A DNA stretch of 64,000 bases from a virus. Within the stretch, counting starts at the first letter, position 1. The number at the start of each line of letters is the position of its first letter. The DNA is taken from the IMG/VR virus record IMGVR_UViG_3300044609_000656, positions 1-64,000 of that record; one strand, written 5' to 3'. Below are positions 23,085-30,979 of this stretch, piece by piece. The translations under genes and the position numbers were made by a program. The notes beneath the pieces were generated by a model, which was not told the origin of the DNA, searched no databases, and saw only the letters and a list, made by a program, of their open reading frames with translations.

Positions 23085-23886
23085 TACTTTATTAGATAAA
23101 AATAAATCTGCATATAAGTTAAATGGGTTTGGACCCATTTATTACTTGAATATGGACGAAGATACTGATCGTCGTCAACATATAGAGGACCAATTTAAAT
23201 ATTGGGAAATAGAAGATTATACCAGAATTTCTGCATATGATGGTAGAGATGATGATTTAAGTGATATTATTAAAGGTAGATATCCAGAATCAATGTCTTC
23301 GGGAGAGGTTGGGTGTATTACATCACATTTAAAAGCAATTAAACATTGGTATGATAATTCAACCAGTCCTTATGCAATTATCATGGAAGATGATTGTAAT
23401 CTTGATGTAGTACAATACTGGAATTTTTCTTGGAATGATTTTGCATCTATGCTTCCCTATGATTGGGATGTAGTGCAACTAGCAATTATTCAAACAGGAG
23501 ACATTCATGTTAAGTTGCATAGGAGATTTGTAAATGATTTCTCCACGGCTTGTTATATGATTACTAGACATCATGCATCAAAACTGATTTATCACCACGT
23601 CAAAGGTGTTGATAAGTACCGTCTGGATAATGGGGTAAAACCAAGACCAGTTGCTGATGACCTCATTTACAATTCTGGTAACACCTATTCCATTCCTCTA
23701 CTTCTTTATCGACTACAATTAGGGTCATCCATTCATCCAGAGCATGTTGATGTATTTCATCGTCAAAGTCATGATGGAATTATGACCTGGTGGCAGCAAA
23801 TGGGTGCGTCTATGGATGTGAAAGATTTGACTGATTATGATCCTTACCTTGGTAAGGTAAGCGACCCTAGCGGATTAAAGTCTTAA
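23077..23886 (+). CDS. Family 25 glycosyltransferase (LPS type)
   Basis: 269 aa from ATG 23077; a TTG at 23068 is possible. Family 25 features: YYLNMDEDTDRRQH near the N-terminus, GEVGCITSHLKAIKHW, and IIMEDDCNL (metal-binding acidic motif), then DWDVVQLA. Such enzymes add sugars to lipopolysaccharide or other envelope glycans. It is the last gene of the operon from 15369. Confidence 0.78.
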   Translation: MHSTLLDKNKSAYKLNGFGPIYYLNMDEDTDRRQHIEDQFKYWEIEDYTRISAYDGRDDDLSDIIKGRYPESMSSGEVGCITSHLKAIKHWYDNSTSPYAIIMEDDCNLDVVQYWNFSWNDFASMLPYDWDVVQLAIIQTGDIHVKLHRRFVNDFSTACYMITRHHASKLIYHHVKGVDKYRLDNGVKPRPVADDLIYNSGNTYSIPLLLYRLQLGSSIHPEHVDVFHRQSHDGIMTWWQQMGASMDVKDLTDYDPYLGKVSDPSGLKS

Positions 23887-23897
23887 CCTAAATTTAA

Positions 23898-23926
23898 TTG
23901 ACAATCTTAAGAAAGTGTTATATGAT
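23898..23926 (+). promoter_or_regulatory. Sigma-70 promoter for the porin gene
   Basis: TTGACA (23898-23903), a 17-nt spacer and TATGAT (23921-23926). The predicted start is near 23933, at the first bases of a hairpin. Confidence 0.8.
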
Positions 23927-23930
23927 GCTT

Positions 23931-23955
23931 GCGTCCTGGAAACAGGGCGTTTTTT
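23931..23955 (+). terminator. Terminator-like hairpin at the porin transcript 5' end
   Basis: CGTCCTG (23932-23938), loop GAAA, CAGGGCG (23943-23949, one G-U pair) and six Ts to 23955. It could stop read-through from the sugar operon. It could also stabilise or attenuate the porin RNA, since the 23898 promoter starts right at it. Confidence 0.65.
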
Positions 23956-23980
23956 AGTTCTAAAATATCAAAACAAATTT

Positions 23981-25459
23981 ATGAAACTCAAACAACTGAT
24001 GCTTGCACCTGTTGCTATGGGAATGGTTGCTCCTGTTGCTGCGAATGCCGCAGACCTTAATATGGCAGCAGTCAACCAATATTCCACTTCGGAACAAGTC
24101 ACAAGCATTACTCAACTGTCTGATGTAAAACCCACTGATTGGGCATATCAGGCACTCAATAATCTCGTTGAGCGTTATGGTTGCGTTGCTGGTTATGAAA
24201 ACGGAACTTATCTTGGTGGTAAGTCAATGACCCGTTTTGAGGCAGCAGCACTTCTGAATGCTTGCCTTGACCGTGTGACTGAAGTTACTGATGAACTTTC
24301 TCGCCTCTCAAAAGAGTTTGCTGACGAACTTCTTGTTATTCGTGGTCGTGTTGCCAAACTGGAAACCCAAGTTGGTCAACTCCAAGCAACTCAGTTCTCC
24401 ACAACTACCAAACTGAAAGGTGAAGCAACTTTTGTTCTTGGTGGTGTAGAAGGTGCTCGTCTTGCTAATAATACTAATGTTGGTAATACTGCATTCAACT
24501 ACGATCTTCGTCTGAACTTTGACACTTCGTTCACTGGTAAGGACCTGCTTCGTACTCGTCTGCGTTCTGGTAACTTCTCCAGTCAACCCTTCGGTTCTTC
24601 CTCTTCTCTGTTCAAACTGGACAAGGCAGAATCTTATGCGAACCAAGTCAATCTTGACCGTCTGTACTACAGCTTCCCCGCACTTGCTAAGGGTGTGACC
24701 CTGACTGCTGGTGCTCTGGTTCGTAACACTGAGATGGCATGGATTCCCACTGCATATAAGTCGGATGTTCTTGACTTCTTTGCTGTTGCTGGTGCTCCTG
24801 GTGTCTACAACAAGGCAACGGGTTCTGGTTTCGGTGCTCAGTGGGCACAACCTGGTAAGAAAGGTTTTGTTGCTAACCTGAACTATGTTGCTCAGAACGG
24901 TTCTGATTCTACCAAAGGTGAATTTGATGCCTCTGGTGCTCTGAACACTCTGGCACAGATTGGTTATCGTGCTCCCCAGTATGGTATTGCATTCGGTTAT
25001 CGTAATGGTACTGAAGGCACTCGTATTCGTACCTTTAACGGTGTTGCTGGTAATGGTGGTACTCTTGCCGCTAATCAAACCTCTAATGGTTATGCTCTGA
25101 ATGCTTACTGGCAACCCAAGAAGTCTGGCATCATTCCTTCGGTCTCTGCCGCTTATGGTTGGAACTATGTGAGTGGTCCTGCAACTCCTAATGCTGCAAC
25201 CAACTCTCAGACTTGGATGGCAGGCGTTCAGTGGAGCGATGTGTTTGCTAAGGGCAATGCCTCTGGTTTTGCCATCGGTCAACCTGGCAACGCGACTACT
25301 CTGACCAAAGACGCTCTGATGTGGGAAGCGTTTTATCGTTACAAAGTTAGCGATAATATTAGCGTAACTCCTGCAATCTTCTATGTCTCTAACAATCAGG
25401 CATTTAAGAACGCATCTTCTAACTATGGTGGTGTGATTCAAACGACCTTCAGGTTCTGA
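23981..25459 (+). CDS. Cyanobacterial-type outer-membrane porin (SLH + OprB-like)
   Basis: 492 aa from ATG 23981, inside the transcript that starts near 23933. Signal peptide at 1-23 (cleavage ANA|A). The SLH domain is at about 45-98 (LSDVKPTDWAYQALNNL, then YLGGKSMTRFEAAALLNA), which binds peptidoglycan-linked polymer. A short coiled coil covers about 100-135, then a long beta-barrel domain of the OprB/SomA type ending in Phe (TTFRF). It would insert in the host outer membrane and alter uptake or phage adsorption. Codons are richer in C-ending forms than in neighbouring genes, fitting host origin. Confidence 0.85.
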   Translation: MKLKQLMLAPVAMGMVAPVAANAADLNMAAVNQYSTSEQVTSITQLSDVKPTDWAYQALNNLVERYGCVAGYENGTYLGGKSMTRFEAAALLNACLDRVTEVTDELSRLSKEFADELLVIRGRVAKLETQVGQLQATQFSTTTKLKGEATFVLGGVEGARLANNTNVGNTAFNYDLRLNFDTSFTGKDLLRTRLRSGNFSSQPFGSSSSLFKLDKAESYANQVNLDRLYYSFPALAKGVTLTAGALVRNTEMAWIPTAYKSDVLDFFAVAGAPGVYNKATGSGFGAQWAQPGKKGFVANLNYVAQNGSDSTKGEFDASGALNTLAQIGYRAPQYGIAFGYRNGTEGTRIRTFNGVAGNGGTLAANQTSNGYALNAYWQPKKSGIIPSVSAAYGWNYVSGPATPNAATNSQTWMAGVQWSDVFAKGNASGFAIGQPGNATTLTKDALMWEAFYRYKVSDNISVTPAIFYVSNNQAFKNASSNYGGVIQTTFRF

Positions 25460-25491
25460 TCATCTGACAAAATAAGTATCATATGATACAG

Positions 25492-25517
25492 GGGGTGCTT
25501 GACACCCCTTTATTTTT
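25492..25517 (+). terminator. Porin terminator overlapping the next promoter
   Basis: GGGGTG (25492-25497), loop CTTGA, CACCCC (25503-25508), then a T-rich run. The loop and right arm contain TTGACA, the -35 box of the hli promoter. A separate palindrome GTATCATATGATAC lies just before it at 25476-25489. Confidence 0.7.
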
Positions 25518-25527
25518 GCTATATAAT
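25499..25527 (+). promoter_or_regulatory. Sigma-70 promoter for first hli gene
   Basis: TTGACA (25499-25504), a 17-nt spacer and TATAAT (25522-25527), full consensus. The start near 25534 gives a short leader before ATG 25555. Confidence 0.85.
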
Positions 25528-25554
25528 TGTGTAACAATTCTTAACGAATGTACA

Positions 25555-25749
25555 ATGACTGTAACAACTAATGATCGTGGTCAGCAAAACATGTGGGCAA
25601 AAGAACCCACTATGTACTACGAAAACTATGGGATGGATACTCCCAACCAAGTAAAGGAGAAGTACAATGGGCGCTGGGCAATGGTCGGTATTATTGCTGG
25701 TCTCATTTCTTATGTTGGCACTGGCAAACTCTTCTTCGGCATCTTCTGA
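25555..25749 (+). CDS. hli: High-light-inducible protein (Hli)
   Basis: 64 aa from ATG 25555 (upstream frame lies before the promoter start). The C-terminal chlorophyll-binding-type helix is KYNGRWAMVGIIAGLISYVG followed by TGKLFF. This matches the Hli core NGRxAMxG...TG. It protects photosystems by binding pigments and quenching excess energy in thylakoids. The N-terminal part is a soluble extension. It has its own consensus promoter, so early expression is likely. Confidence 0.88.
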   Translation: MTVTTNDRGQQNMWAKEPTMYYENYGMDTPNQVKEKYNGRWAMVGIIAGLISYVGTGKLFFGIF

Positions 25750-25756
25750 CAATTGA

Positions 25757-25785
25757 TTGACAATGACTTCAACTATCTTTACAAT
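25757..25785 (+). promoter_or_regulatory. Possible sigma-70 promoter before petF
   Basis: TTGACA (25757-25762), a 17-nt spacer and TACAAT (25780-25785). It lies over the start of a 28-aa gene, so it would serve petF rather than that gene. Confidence 0.55.
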
Positions 25786-25849
25786 TACTAGTGTTGCCTT
25801 TTTCGTTCTTCTGGCAGCATCCGTAGAAAAACTTTGTGAGACTTACTGA
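25763..25849 (+). CDS. 28-aa single-span membrane peptide before petF
   Basis: ATG 25763 to TGA 25849, the stop overlapping the petF ATG (TGATG). Residues about 5-20 form a hydrophobic helix with a short charged tail (VEKLCETY). It has the size and build of photosystem or cytochrome-complex mini-subunits, but I do not match it to a named one. The coupled stop/start is the best support. Confidence 0.45.
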   Translation: MTSTIFTITSVAFFVLLAASVEKLCETY

Positions 25850-26139
25850 TGACCGTTTATAGCGTTACACTTCAAACCCCTGATGGCGAAACCACTATCC
25901 AGTGTGCCGAAGACCAATACATTCTAGAAGCTGCTGAAGAGGCAGGAGTTGATCTTCCTTCATCTTGCCGTGCTGGTGCTTGCTCTGCTTGCGCTGGTAA
26001 ACTAATCAGCGGCACTGTGGATAATGAGGAGCAATCGTTCCTTGATGATGAACAACTAGCAGATGGTTGGGTGCTTACCTGTGTTGCCTATCCTACTAGT
26101 GACTGTGTTATTCTGACTGAGCAGGAAGAGAACTTGTGA
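25849..26139 (+). CDS. petF: [2Fe-2S] plant-type ferredoxin
   Basis: 96 aa, full length. The cluster ligands are Cys40, Cys45, Cys48 (CRAGACSAC) and Cys78 (TCVAYP), the plant/cyanobacterial photosynthetic type. It carries electrons from photosystem I to FNR and to ferredoxin-dependent enzymes, including bilin reductases such as the one encoded at 58319-58963. It sits between two hli genes. Confidence 0.93.
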   Translation: MTVYSVTLQTPDGETTIQCAEDQYILEAAEEAGVDLPSSCRAGACSACAGKLISGTVDNEEQSFLDDEQLADGWVLTCVAYPTSDCVILTEQEENL

Positions 26140-26447
26140 TTGGAAATCTTGAACCAGAAGAAAGTGTTATGGGTACTGGTGGTATGCTCGGGCAATTTGC
26201 AATTGCCCTTGAAAAACTTGGATGGGATGCCAACGATGAACTCTCTGTAGAAATTGGTGGCGTTGCAGTTACAGGAACTGCAACTCATCCAGATGCAAAT
26301 CCAAAATGGGCAAAACCATTTGGAACCGTAACATATCAGAACGATGCTTTCATTGTTATTAAAAATAAATCAAGGAACCCTGTAGTTCCTTCTCAACCCA
26401 ATACTGAACTTAAACAACAACATTCTTACAAAGGAGAAACAAAATGA
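26136..26447 (+). CDS. Unknown protein, 103 aa
   Basis: It probably starts at GTG 26136, overlapping the petF stop (GTGA); ATG 26169 is an alternative. It is a small soluble protein ([27 protein letters not shown]) with a polar C-terminal tail. Its stop overlaps the second hli start (ATGA). Its position suggests a photosynthesis-linked role, but nothing in the sequence shows it. Confidence 0.6.
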   Translation: MIGNLEPEESVMGTGGMLGQFAIALEKLGWDANDELSVEIGGVAVTGTATHPDANPKWAKPFGTVTYQNDAFIVIKNKSRNPVVPSQPNTELKQQHSYKGETK

Positions 26448-26563
26448 AATTTGGATGGACCCCTGAGGCTGAGATTCTTAATGCTCGTCTCGCTATGCTT
26501 GGATTTGTAATTGCTGTTGGCACTTACATCACAACTGGACAAATTATTCCTGGTATTTTTTGA
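26444..26563 (+). CDS. hli: High-light-inducible protein, short form
   Basis: 39 aa. The GGAGA ribosome site (26433-26437) lies 6 nt before ATG 26444. Nearly the whole protein is the Hli core: AEILNARLAMLGFVIAVG, then TTGQIIPGIF. It is an independent second copy, closer to the usual phage Hli than the 25555 gene. Role: pigment binding and photoprotection in thylakoids. Confidence 0.9.
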   Translation: MKFGWTPEAEILNARLAMLGFVIAVGTYITTGQIIPGIF

Positions 26564-26575
26564 TTTTTAATTTAT

Positions 26576-27073
26576 ATGGATAATCAAGTTCCTGCTATTA
26601 ATTTTGTATTTCGTGAGAATGGAGAATTTGTGACCCGTTCTTCTACTGAAATTTTTTCTAATAAGAGAGTTGTAATTTTCTCACTCCCTGGAGCATTTAC
26701 TCCTACCTGCAGTGCTTATCAACTTCCTGGATTTGAAGATAACTATGATGTAATCCGAGAGAAGGGAATTGATGAGATTTATTGCATTTCTGTTAATGAT
26801 GGATTTGTAATGAATGCCTGGGCAAAAGACCAAGGAATTGAAAAGGTTAAGTTAATTCCTGATGGCAATGCTGAGTTTACTCGTGAGATGGGAATGCTTG
26901 TATCGAAAAACAATCTTGGATTTGGCAATCGTTCTTGGCGTTATGCTGCAGTAATTAATGATGGTGTAATTGAATGGATGTCTGTAGAACCTGGACAGCG
27001 TTCTAATGCAGAAGACGATCCTTATGTAAATTCTACTCCAGAAGAAGTAATTAAATATCTGAATACGAAATAA
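26576..27073 (+). CDS. Peroxiredoxin, Prx5 type
   Basis: 165 aa. The active site FSLPGAFTPTCSAYQLPGF has the peroxidatic Cys45 and Pro/Thr of the PxxxTxxC pattern. VNDGFVMNAWAKDQG and FGNRSWRYAAVI are typical Prx5/AhpC-TSA signatures. It reduces H2O2 and organic peroxides formed during light stress, using a thiol donor; the glutaredoxin at 58083 is a possible partner. It ends at a strong terminator. Confidence 0.88.
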   Translation: MDNQVPAINFVFRENGEFVTRSSTEIFSNKRVVIFSLPGAFTPTCSAYQLPGFEDNYDVIREKGIDEIYCISVNDGFVMNAWAKDQGIEKVKLIPDGNAEFTREMGMLVSKNNLGFGNRSWRYAAVINDGVIEWMSVEPGQRSNAEDDPYVNSTPEEVIKYLNTK

Positions 27074-27080
27074 AAAAAAG

Positions 27081-27104
27081 GGGGGCATATGCCCCCTATT
27101 TTTA
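27081..27104 (+). terminator. Bidirectional terminator after peroxiredoxin
   Basis: GGGGGC, ATAT, GCCCCC (27081-27096), then a T-rich run; an A-run on the left side gives a T-run on the other strand. It separates the forward peroxiredoxin gene from the minus-strand gene ending at 27118. Confidence 0.88.
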
Positions 27105-27117
27105 TGTCTTTAATTTA

Positions 27118-27309
27118 TCAGACTTCTGTAGTATCTTCTTGATCGGCAGCTTCAATATATTGTCCTGCTGCCTTTAATAGTTCTGTTGCTTCTTCATCAT
27201 GGATAGCATTTTTTTGCGCCCATACGAGATTCATTTCAGAAACTGTTTTTTTATTTTTTACGTCGTTGCAAATTGCTAGAAGTCTAGCTCTTGTAGGTGC
27301 GTTTAACAT
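27118..27309 (-). CDS. Small soluble protein, 63 aa
   Basis: Start MLNAPTRARL at 27309. It is helical with charged residues and an acidic C-terminus (ADQEDTTEV). It lies on the minus strand between the peroxiredoxin terminator and the psbA promoter. No known motif. The function is unknown. Confidence 0.55.
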   Translation of the reverse strand: MLNAPTRARLLAICNDVKNKKTVSEMNLVWAQKNAIHDEEATELLKAAGQYIEAADQEDTTEV

Positions 27310-27410
27310 CTGTCCTTCTTGAGAAATCTCTTTTTATTTATTTAGTAAGATTCTTTTATTAGTATTCGGTTTTCCATAAGGTCTCCAAATAAATTAACCG
27401 TCAAATGACC

Positions 27411-27444
27411 TTGACACCAGTATGAGGATATGTTAATATAAATA
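27411..27444 (+). promoter_or_regulatory. Composite early/late promoter of psbA
   Basis: TTGACA (27411-27416), a 17-nt spacer and TAATAT (27434-27439). A perfect T4-type late box TATAAATA (27437-27444) overlaps the last 3 nt of the -10. psbA could thus be transcribed by host-type polymerase early and by the late-modified form later. The psbD promoter has the same arrangement. Confidence 0.75.
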
Positions 27445-27447
27445 CAT

Positions 27448-27583
27448 CAAACGTTAAGGAACGTAACAAATCTTTAATGTTTGTAACTCCCACTAACCGA
27501 GACCTATGGGGAGTATAAAAACGTCTCTCATATCCCCGCTGAGGGTGCGGGGAGCATAGTATCACCACCATTTCCCTGATGGT
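27448..27583 (+). promoter_or_regulatory. Structured psbA 5' leader
   Basis: The predicted RNA starts near 27446. Stems in order: a 12-bp stem with G-U pairs (27448-27459/27472-27483) at the very 5' end, ACTCCC/GGGAGT (27486-27491/27509-27514), CCCCGC/GCGGGG (27534-27539/27547-27552) and ACCAT/ATGGT (27567-27571/27579-27583). No strong ribosome site is seen before ATG 27605. This leader may control RNA stability or translation. The stretch 27310-27410 shows nothing I can name. Confidence 0.55.
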
Positions 27584-27604
27584 CTTACTACTTTTTTTAA
27601 ACAA

Positions 27605-28687
27605 ATGACTGCTTCAATCGCTTCACGTCAACAACAATCGAATACTTGGGAACAGTTCTGCAACTGGGTTACTTCAACCGATAACCGTCTTTATGTTGGT
27701 TGGTTCGGTGTTCTGATGATTCCCACCCTGCTTGCTGCTACAACTTGTTTCATCATCGCATTCATCGGTGCTCCTCCTGTGGACATTGATGGTATCCGTG
27801 AACCCGTTGCTGGTTCACTCATGTACGGAAACAACATCATCTCTGGTGCTGTCATTCCTTCGTCCAATGCTATTGGACTGCACTTTTATCCCATCTGGGA
27901 AGCTGCTTCCCTAGATGAGTGGCTTTACAACGGTGGTCCGTTCCAACTGGTTGTGTTCCACTTCCTGATTGGTATCTACGCCTACATGGGTCGTGAGTGG
28001 GAACTCTCTTATCGTCTGGGTATGCGTCCTTGGATCTGTGTTGCTTACAGCGCACCTGTCGCTGCTGCGAGTGCAGTGTTCCTGGTTTATCCTTTTGGTC
28101 AAGGTTCTTTCTCTGATGCGATGCCTCTGGGTATCTCTGGTACGTTCAACTATATGCTTGTGTTCCAGGCAGAGCACAACATCCTGATGCACCCCTTCCA
28201 TATGCTTGGTGTTGCTGGTGTGTTTGGTGGTTCTCTGTTCAGTGCTATGCACGGTTCTCTGGTTACTTCCTCGCTGGTTCGTGAAACTACCGAAAACGAG
28301 TCCCAGAATTATGGTTACAAGTTTGGTCAAGAAGAAGAAACTTATAACATCGTTGCTGCCCACGGTTACTTTGGTCGCCTTATCTTCCAATATGCTTCCT
28401 TTAATAACTCACGTTCGCTGCACTTCTTCCTCGCTGCATGGCCTGTAGTTGGCATCTGGTTCACTGCTCTTGGTGTTAGCACCATGGCATTCAACCTCAA
28501 CGGTTTCAACTTCAACCAGTCCATCGTTGATAGTCAAGGTCGTGTGCTCAATACTTGGGCAGATGTTCTGAACCGTGCTGGTCTGGGTATGGAAGTGATG
28601 CATGAACGTAATGCTCACAACTTCCCACTTGACCTTGCTGCTGCTGAAAGCACTCCTATTGCTCTCACCGCACCTGCAATCGGTTGA
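27605..28687 (+). CDS. psbA: Photosystem II reaction-centre protein D1
   Basis: 360 aa, complete and without an intron. Five membrane helices and all landmarks are seen: YzTyr in FLVYPFGQG, the manganese-ligand Asp in GSFSDAMP, histidines in HPFHMLG, and the C-terminal HNFPLDLA cut site with a 16-residue extension. Glu131 (equivalent to position 130) is the form linked to high-light D1. Codons are C-rich and host-like. It replaces photodamaged host D1 during infection and keeps light reactions running. Ends at a strong terminator. Confidence 0.97.
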   Translation: MTASIASRQQQSNTWEQFCNWVTSTDNRLYVGWFGVLMIPTLLAATTCFIIAFIGAPPVDIDGIREPVAGSLMYGNNIISGAVIPSSNAIGLHFYPIWEAASLDEWLYNGGPFQLVVFHFLIGIYAYMGREWELSYRLGMRPWICVAYSAPVAAASAVFLVYPFGQGSFSDAMPLGISGTFNYMLVFQAEHNILMHPFHMLGVAGVFGGSLFSAMHGSLVTSSLVRETTENESQNYGYKFGQEEETYNIVAAHGYFGRLIFQYASFNNSRSLHFFLAAWPVVGIWFTALGVSTMAFNLNGFNFNQSIVDSQGRVLNTWADVLNRAGLGMEVMHERNAHNFPLDLAAAESTPIALTAPAIG

Positions 28688-28712
28688 TAAAAACTGAATA
28701 ACTGATATAATT

Positions 28713-28739
28713 AAGAGGGTATAACAACCCTCTTTTTTT
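28713..28739 (+). terminator. psbA terminator
   Basis: AAGAGGGT (28713-28720), loop ATAACA, ACCCTCTT (28727-28734) and a T-run to 28739: a perfect 8-bp stem. Confidence 0.9.
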
Positions 28740-28862
28740 ATGTCTCATAATACTCAACACGAACCTGTACCTAATTGGGTAATCTGGGCAGGTGTAGGTA
28801 TGATGGTATTCACAGTTCTTGTATTTGTTTTATTCACTCTTGGGGTAATTTATTGGGGATAG
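28740..28862 (+). CDS. 40-aa membrane peptide between psbA and psbD
   Basis: ATG 28740 to TAG 28862. A polar N-terminus (MSHNTQHEPVPNW) is followed by one long hydrophobic helix ending in IYWG. The build resembles low-molecular-weight photosystem subunits, but no family is recognised. It begins right after the psbA terminator T-run, so its promoter is unclear; read-through is one option. Confidence 0.5.
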   Translation: MSHNTQHEPVPNWVIWAGVGMMVFTVLVFVLFTLGVIYWG

Positions 28863-28868
28863 AAATTT

Positions 28869-29072
28869 ATGTTTATTTTTAAAGTAGGTGATATTTGTAG
28901 GATTAATAATCCAATTCAAAGACGGCACGGAAGAGAATTTGAAATTCTAGGTTTTATGTATGATAAAGATGATGAATATTTTCCTCCAATTGCAATGAAA
29001 GTTAGATACTTAGACACCAATCGTAAAGGAACATATGATTGCTCATTTGATTCTCTCGTTGTAATTGGATAA
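28869..29072 (+). CDS. Small SH3-like/KOW-like protein, 67 aa
   Basis: The opening FKVGDICRINNPIQRRHG and later VRYLDTNRKGTYDCSFDSL look like a small beta-barrel, as in KOW/SH3 proteins that bind RNA or protein. The function is unknown. It follows the membrane peptide by 6 nt. Confidence 0.55.
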   Translation: MFIFKVGDICRINNPIQRRHGREFEILGFMYDKDDEYFPPIAMKVRYLDTNRKGTYDCSFDSLVVIG

Positions 29073-29085
29073 GCACTAATACTCA

Positions 29086-29119
29086 TTGACCTCTTTGTTA
29101 AGGAATGTTAAGATAAATA
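29086..29119 (+). promoter_or_regulatory. Composite early/late promoter of psbD
   Basis: TTGACC (29086-29091), a 17-nt spacer and TAAGAT (29109-29114), with late box GATAAATA (29112-29119) overlapping the last 3 nt of the -10, exactly as at psbA. AGGAGG (29132-29137) lies only 2 nt before ATG 29140. Confidence 0.7.
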
Positions 29120-29139
29120 TGAGAAATACATAGGAGGTT

Positions 29140-30201
29140 ATGACTTCTTCAACACTTTCACAACCAATTTCACAAAGAGGATGGTTCGATGTCCTGGATG
29201 ACTGGCTTAAACGAGATCGCTTTGTATTTGTGGGTTGGTCTGGACTATTACTTTTTCCCACTGCTTATCTTGCCCTTGGTGGTTGGCTTACTGGCACGAC
29301 GTTTGTTACAAGCTGGTACACCCACGGGTTGGCGTCTAGTTATCTTGAGGGTGCTAATTTCCTTACAGCGGCTGTGTCAACGCCTGCAGATTCTATGGGT
29401 CATTCTCTTCTTCTACTTTGGGGTCCTGAGGCTCAAGGGGATATCGTCAGGTGGTTCCAACTTGGGGGACTCTGGACTTTTGTGGCACTCCACGGCGCCT
29501 TTAGTTTGATTGGATTCATGCTTCGTCAGTTTGAGATTGCTCGTCTGGTAGGTATCCGTCCATATAACGCAATCGCATTCTCTGGTCCTATTGCAGTATT
29601 TGTTTCTGTATTCTTGATGTATCCACTGGGACAATCCAGTTGGTTCTTTGCACCTTCATTTGGTGTTGCTGCAATCTTCAGGTTCCTTCTGTTCCTACAA
29701 GGTTTCCACAACTGGACCCTTAACCCCTTCCATATGATGGGAGTTGCTGGTATACTGGGAGGAGCACTGCTCTGTGCGATTCATGGAGCAACTGTAGAAA
29801 ACACACTCTATGAAGATAGTGAACAGTCGAATACTTTCAAAGCATTTGAACCAACTCAAGAGGAAGAGACGTATTCTATGGTTACTGCGAACCGATTCTG
29901 GTCTCAGATCTTCGGTATTGCTTTTAGTAATAAGCGTTGGTTGCACTTCTTTATGCTTTTTGTGCCAGTTATGGGTCTCTGGACTTCTTCTATTGGCATC
30001 ATCGGTCTTGCTCTCAATCTACGTGCATACGACTTTGTATCTCAGGAGATTAGAGCGGCAGAGGACCCAGAGTTTGAAACGTTCTATACGAAGAATATCC
30101 TCCTTAATGAGGGACTTAGAGCGTGGATGGCTCCAGTAGATCAACCCCATGAGAACTTTGTGTTCCCAGAGGAAGTTCTACCGCGAGGAAATGCTCTTTG
30201 A
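29140..30201 (+). CDS. psbD: Photosystem II reaction-centre protein D2
   Basis: 353 aa, complete. It has [20 protein letters not shown] near the start, [20 protein letters not shown] with the Tyr-D region, [10 protein letters not shown]-type and TVTANRFW segments, and the C-terminus [11 protein letters not shown] as in cyanobacterial D2. It pairs with D1 to hold the PSII cofactors. It is separated from psbA by two small genes and has its own promoter and terminator. Confidence 0.97.
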   Translation: MTSSTLSQPISQRGWFDVLDDWLKRDRFVFVGWSGLLLFPTAYLALGGWLTGTTFVTSWYTHGLASSYLEGANFLTAAVSTPADSMGHSLLLLWGPEAQGDIVRWFQLGGLWTFVALHGAFSLIGFMLRQFEIARLVGIRPYNAIAFSGPIAVFVSVFLMYPLGQSSWFFAPSFGVAAIFRFLLFLQGFHNWTLNPFHMMGVAGILGGALLCAIHGATVENTLYEDSEQSNTFKAFEPTQEEETYSMVTANRFWSQIFGIAFSNKRWLHFFMLFVPVMGLWTSSIGIIGLALNLRAYDFVSQEIRAAEDPEFETFYTKNILLNEGLRAWMAPVDQPHENFVFPEEVLPRGNAL

Positions 30202-30207
30202 TTTTAT

Positions 30208-30229
30208 AAGACCCTTCGGGGTCTTTTTT
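30208..30229 (+). terminator. psbD terminator
   Basis: AAGACCC (30208-30214), loop TTCG, GGGTCTT (30219-30225) and Ts to 30229. Confidence 0.92.
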
Positions 30230-30255
30230 ATTATGTCTTTAATTCATAACAAAAA

Positions 30256-30284
30256 CTAACACCTTAGAAAGAACTCCGTATAAT
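30256..30284 (+). promoter_or_regulatory. Promoter for talC-PTOX-zwf-gnd
   Basis: A weak -35 CTAACA (30256-30261), a 17-nt spacer and consensus TATAAT (30279-30284). The start near 30291 excludes the ATG at 30290 and supports ATG 30308 for talC. Confidence 0.55.
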
Positions 30285-30307
30285 TACTTATGAGTTCTTA
30301 CTTTTTT

Positions 30308-30979
30308 ATGAAGATCTTTCTAGATACTGCAGATGTTTCAATGATTAGTCCAGCATATGAGACTGGATTATTGGATGGAGTCACTACAAATCCGTCACTT
30401 ATTTTAAAAAGTGGAAGACAACTTTTGAATGTTATTCAAGAGATTGCAACAGAGTTTAAAAACTTAGAAAGTATTTCTGCAGAGGTTGTTGCAGATACTT
30501 CAGAAGAAATGCTTTCACAAGCACAAAAATTTTATACAATTGCACCAGCAGTTACAATTAAAGTTCCTTGTACCGTAGAAGGACTTAAGACTTGTAAGTT
30601 TCTGACTGATAAAGGAATTCAAGTTAATGTAACCCTGGTATTCTCCGTCGCTCAAGCAATCCTTGCATCTAAAGCAGGAGCAACATTCATCTCACCATTT
30701 GTTGGACGTTGGATGGATAACTCAATTGATGGGATTGAACTTATCAAAAATATCCGTAAGGCATTTGATTACTCAGGAACATCTACACAAATTCTTGCAG
30801 CATCTCTTCGTGATGTAAGACAGGTAGAACAATCTGCTCTTAATGGTGCAGATGTGGTTACAATCCCTCCAGTAGTATTTTGGGCAATGTATAAGAACAT
30901 TATGACTGAAAAAGGTCTTGATTTGTTCCAAAAAGATTGGGAAGAAGTTCTCAAAAGTGTGAACGATGAAAAAGTTTAA
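30308..30979 (+). CDS. talC: Transaldolase, short TalC type
   Basis: 223 aa from ATG 30308; the upstream ATG 30290 precedes the predicted RNA start. Motifs: FLDTADV at the N-terminus, GVTTNPSL (24-31), Schiff-base Lys85 in TIKVPCT, and SPFVGRWMD. It is the small transaldolase type found in cyanophages rather than the longer host TalB. It moves a three-carbon unit in the pentose phosphate pathway. It overlaps the PTOX gene by 14 nt and heads the talC-PTOX-zwf-gnd unit. Confidence 0.93.
   Translation: MKIFLDTADVSMISPAYETGLLDGVTTNPSLILKSGRQLLNVIQEIATEFKNLESISAEVVADTSEEMLSQAQKFYTIAPAVTIKVPCTVEGLKTCKFLTDKGIQVNVTLVFSVAQAILASKAGATFISPFVGRWMDNSIDGIELIKNIRKAFDYSGTSTQILAASLRDVRQVEQSALNGADVVTIPPVVFWAMYKNIMTEKGLDLFQKDWEEVLKSVNDEKV

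Noticed and set aside
24308-25441. Long minus-strand frame (377 aa) opposite the porin gene
   Set aside because: It is fully antisense to a gene with signal peptide, SLH and barrel. Its product is Thr/Ser/Arg-rich with no motif, as expected from biased codons of the sense gene.
25476-25489. Palindrome GTATCATATGATAC as an operator
   Set aside because: It is a perfect palindrome but single in the window, just before a terminator. No evidence of a binding protein, so not called as an operator.
27605-28687. Intron or homing endonuclease in psbA, as in some cyanophages
   Set aside because: The D1 frame is continuous over 360 codons with all expected motifs.
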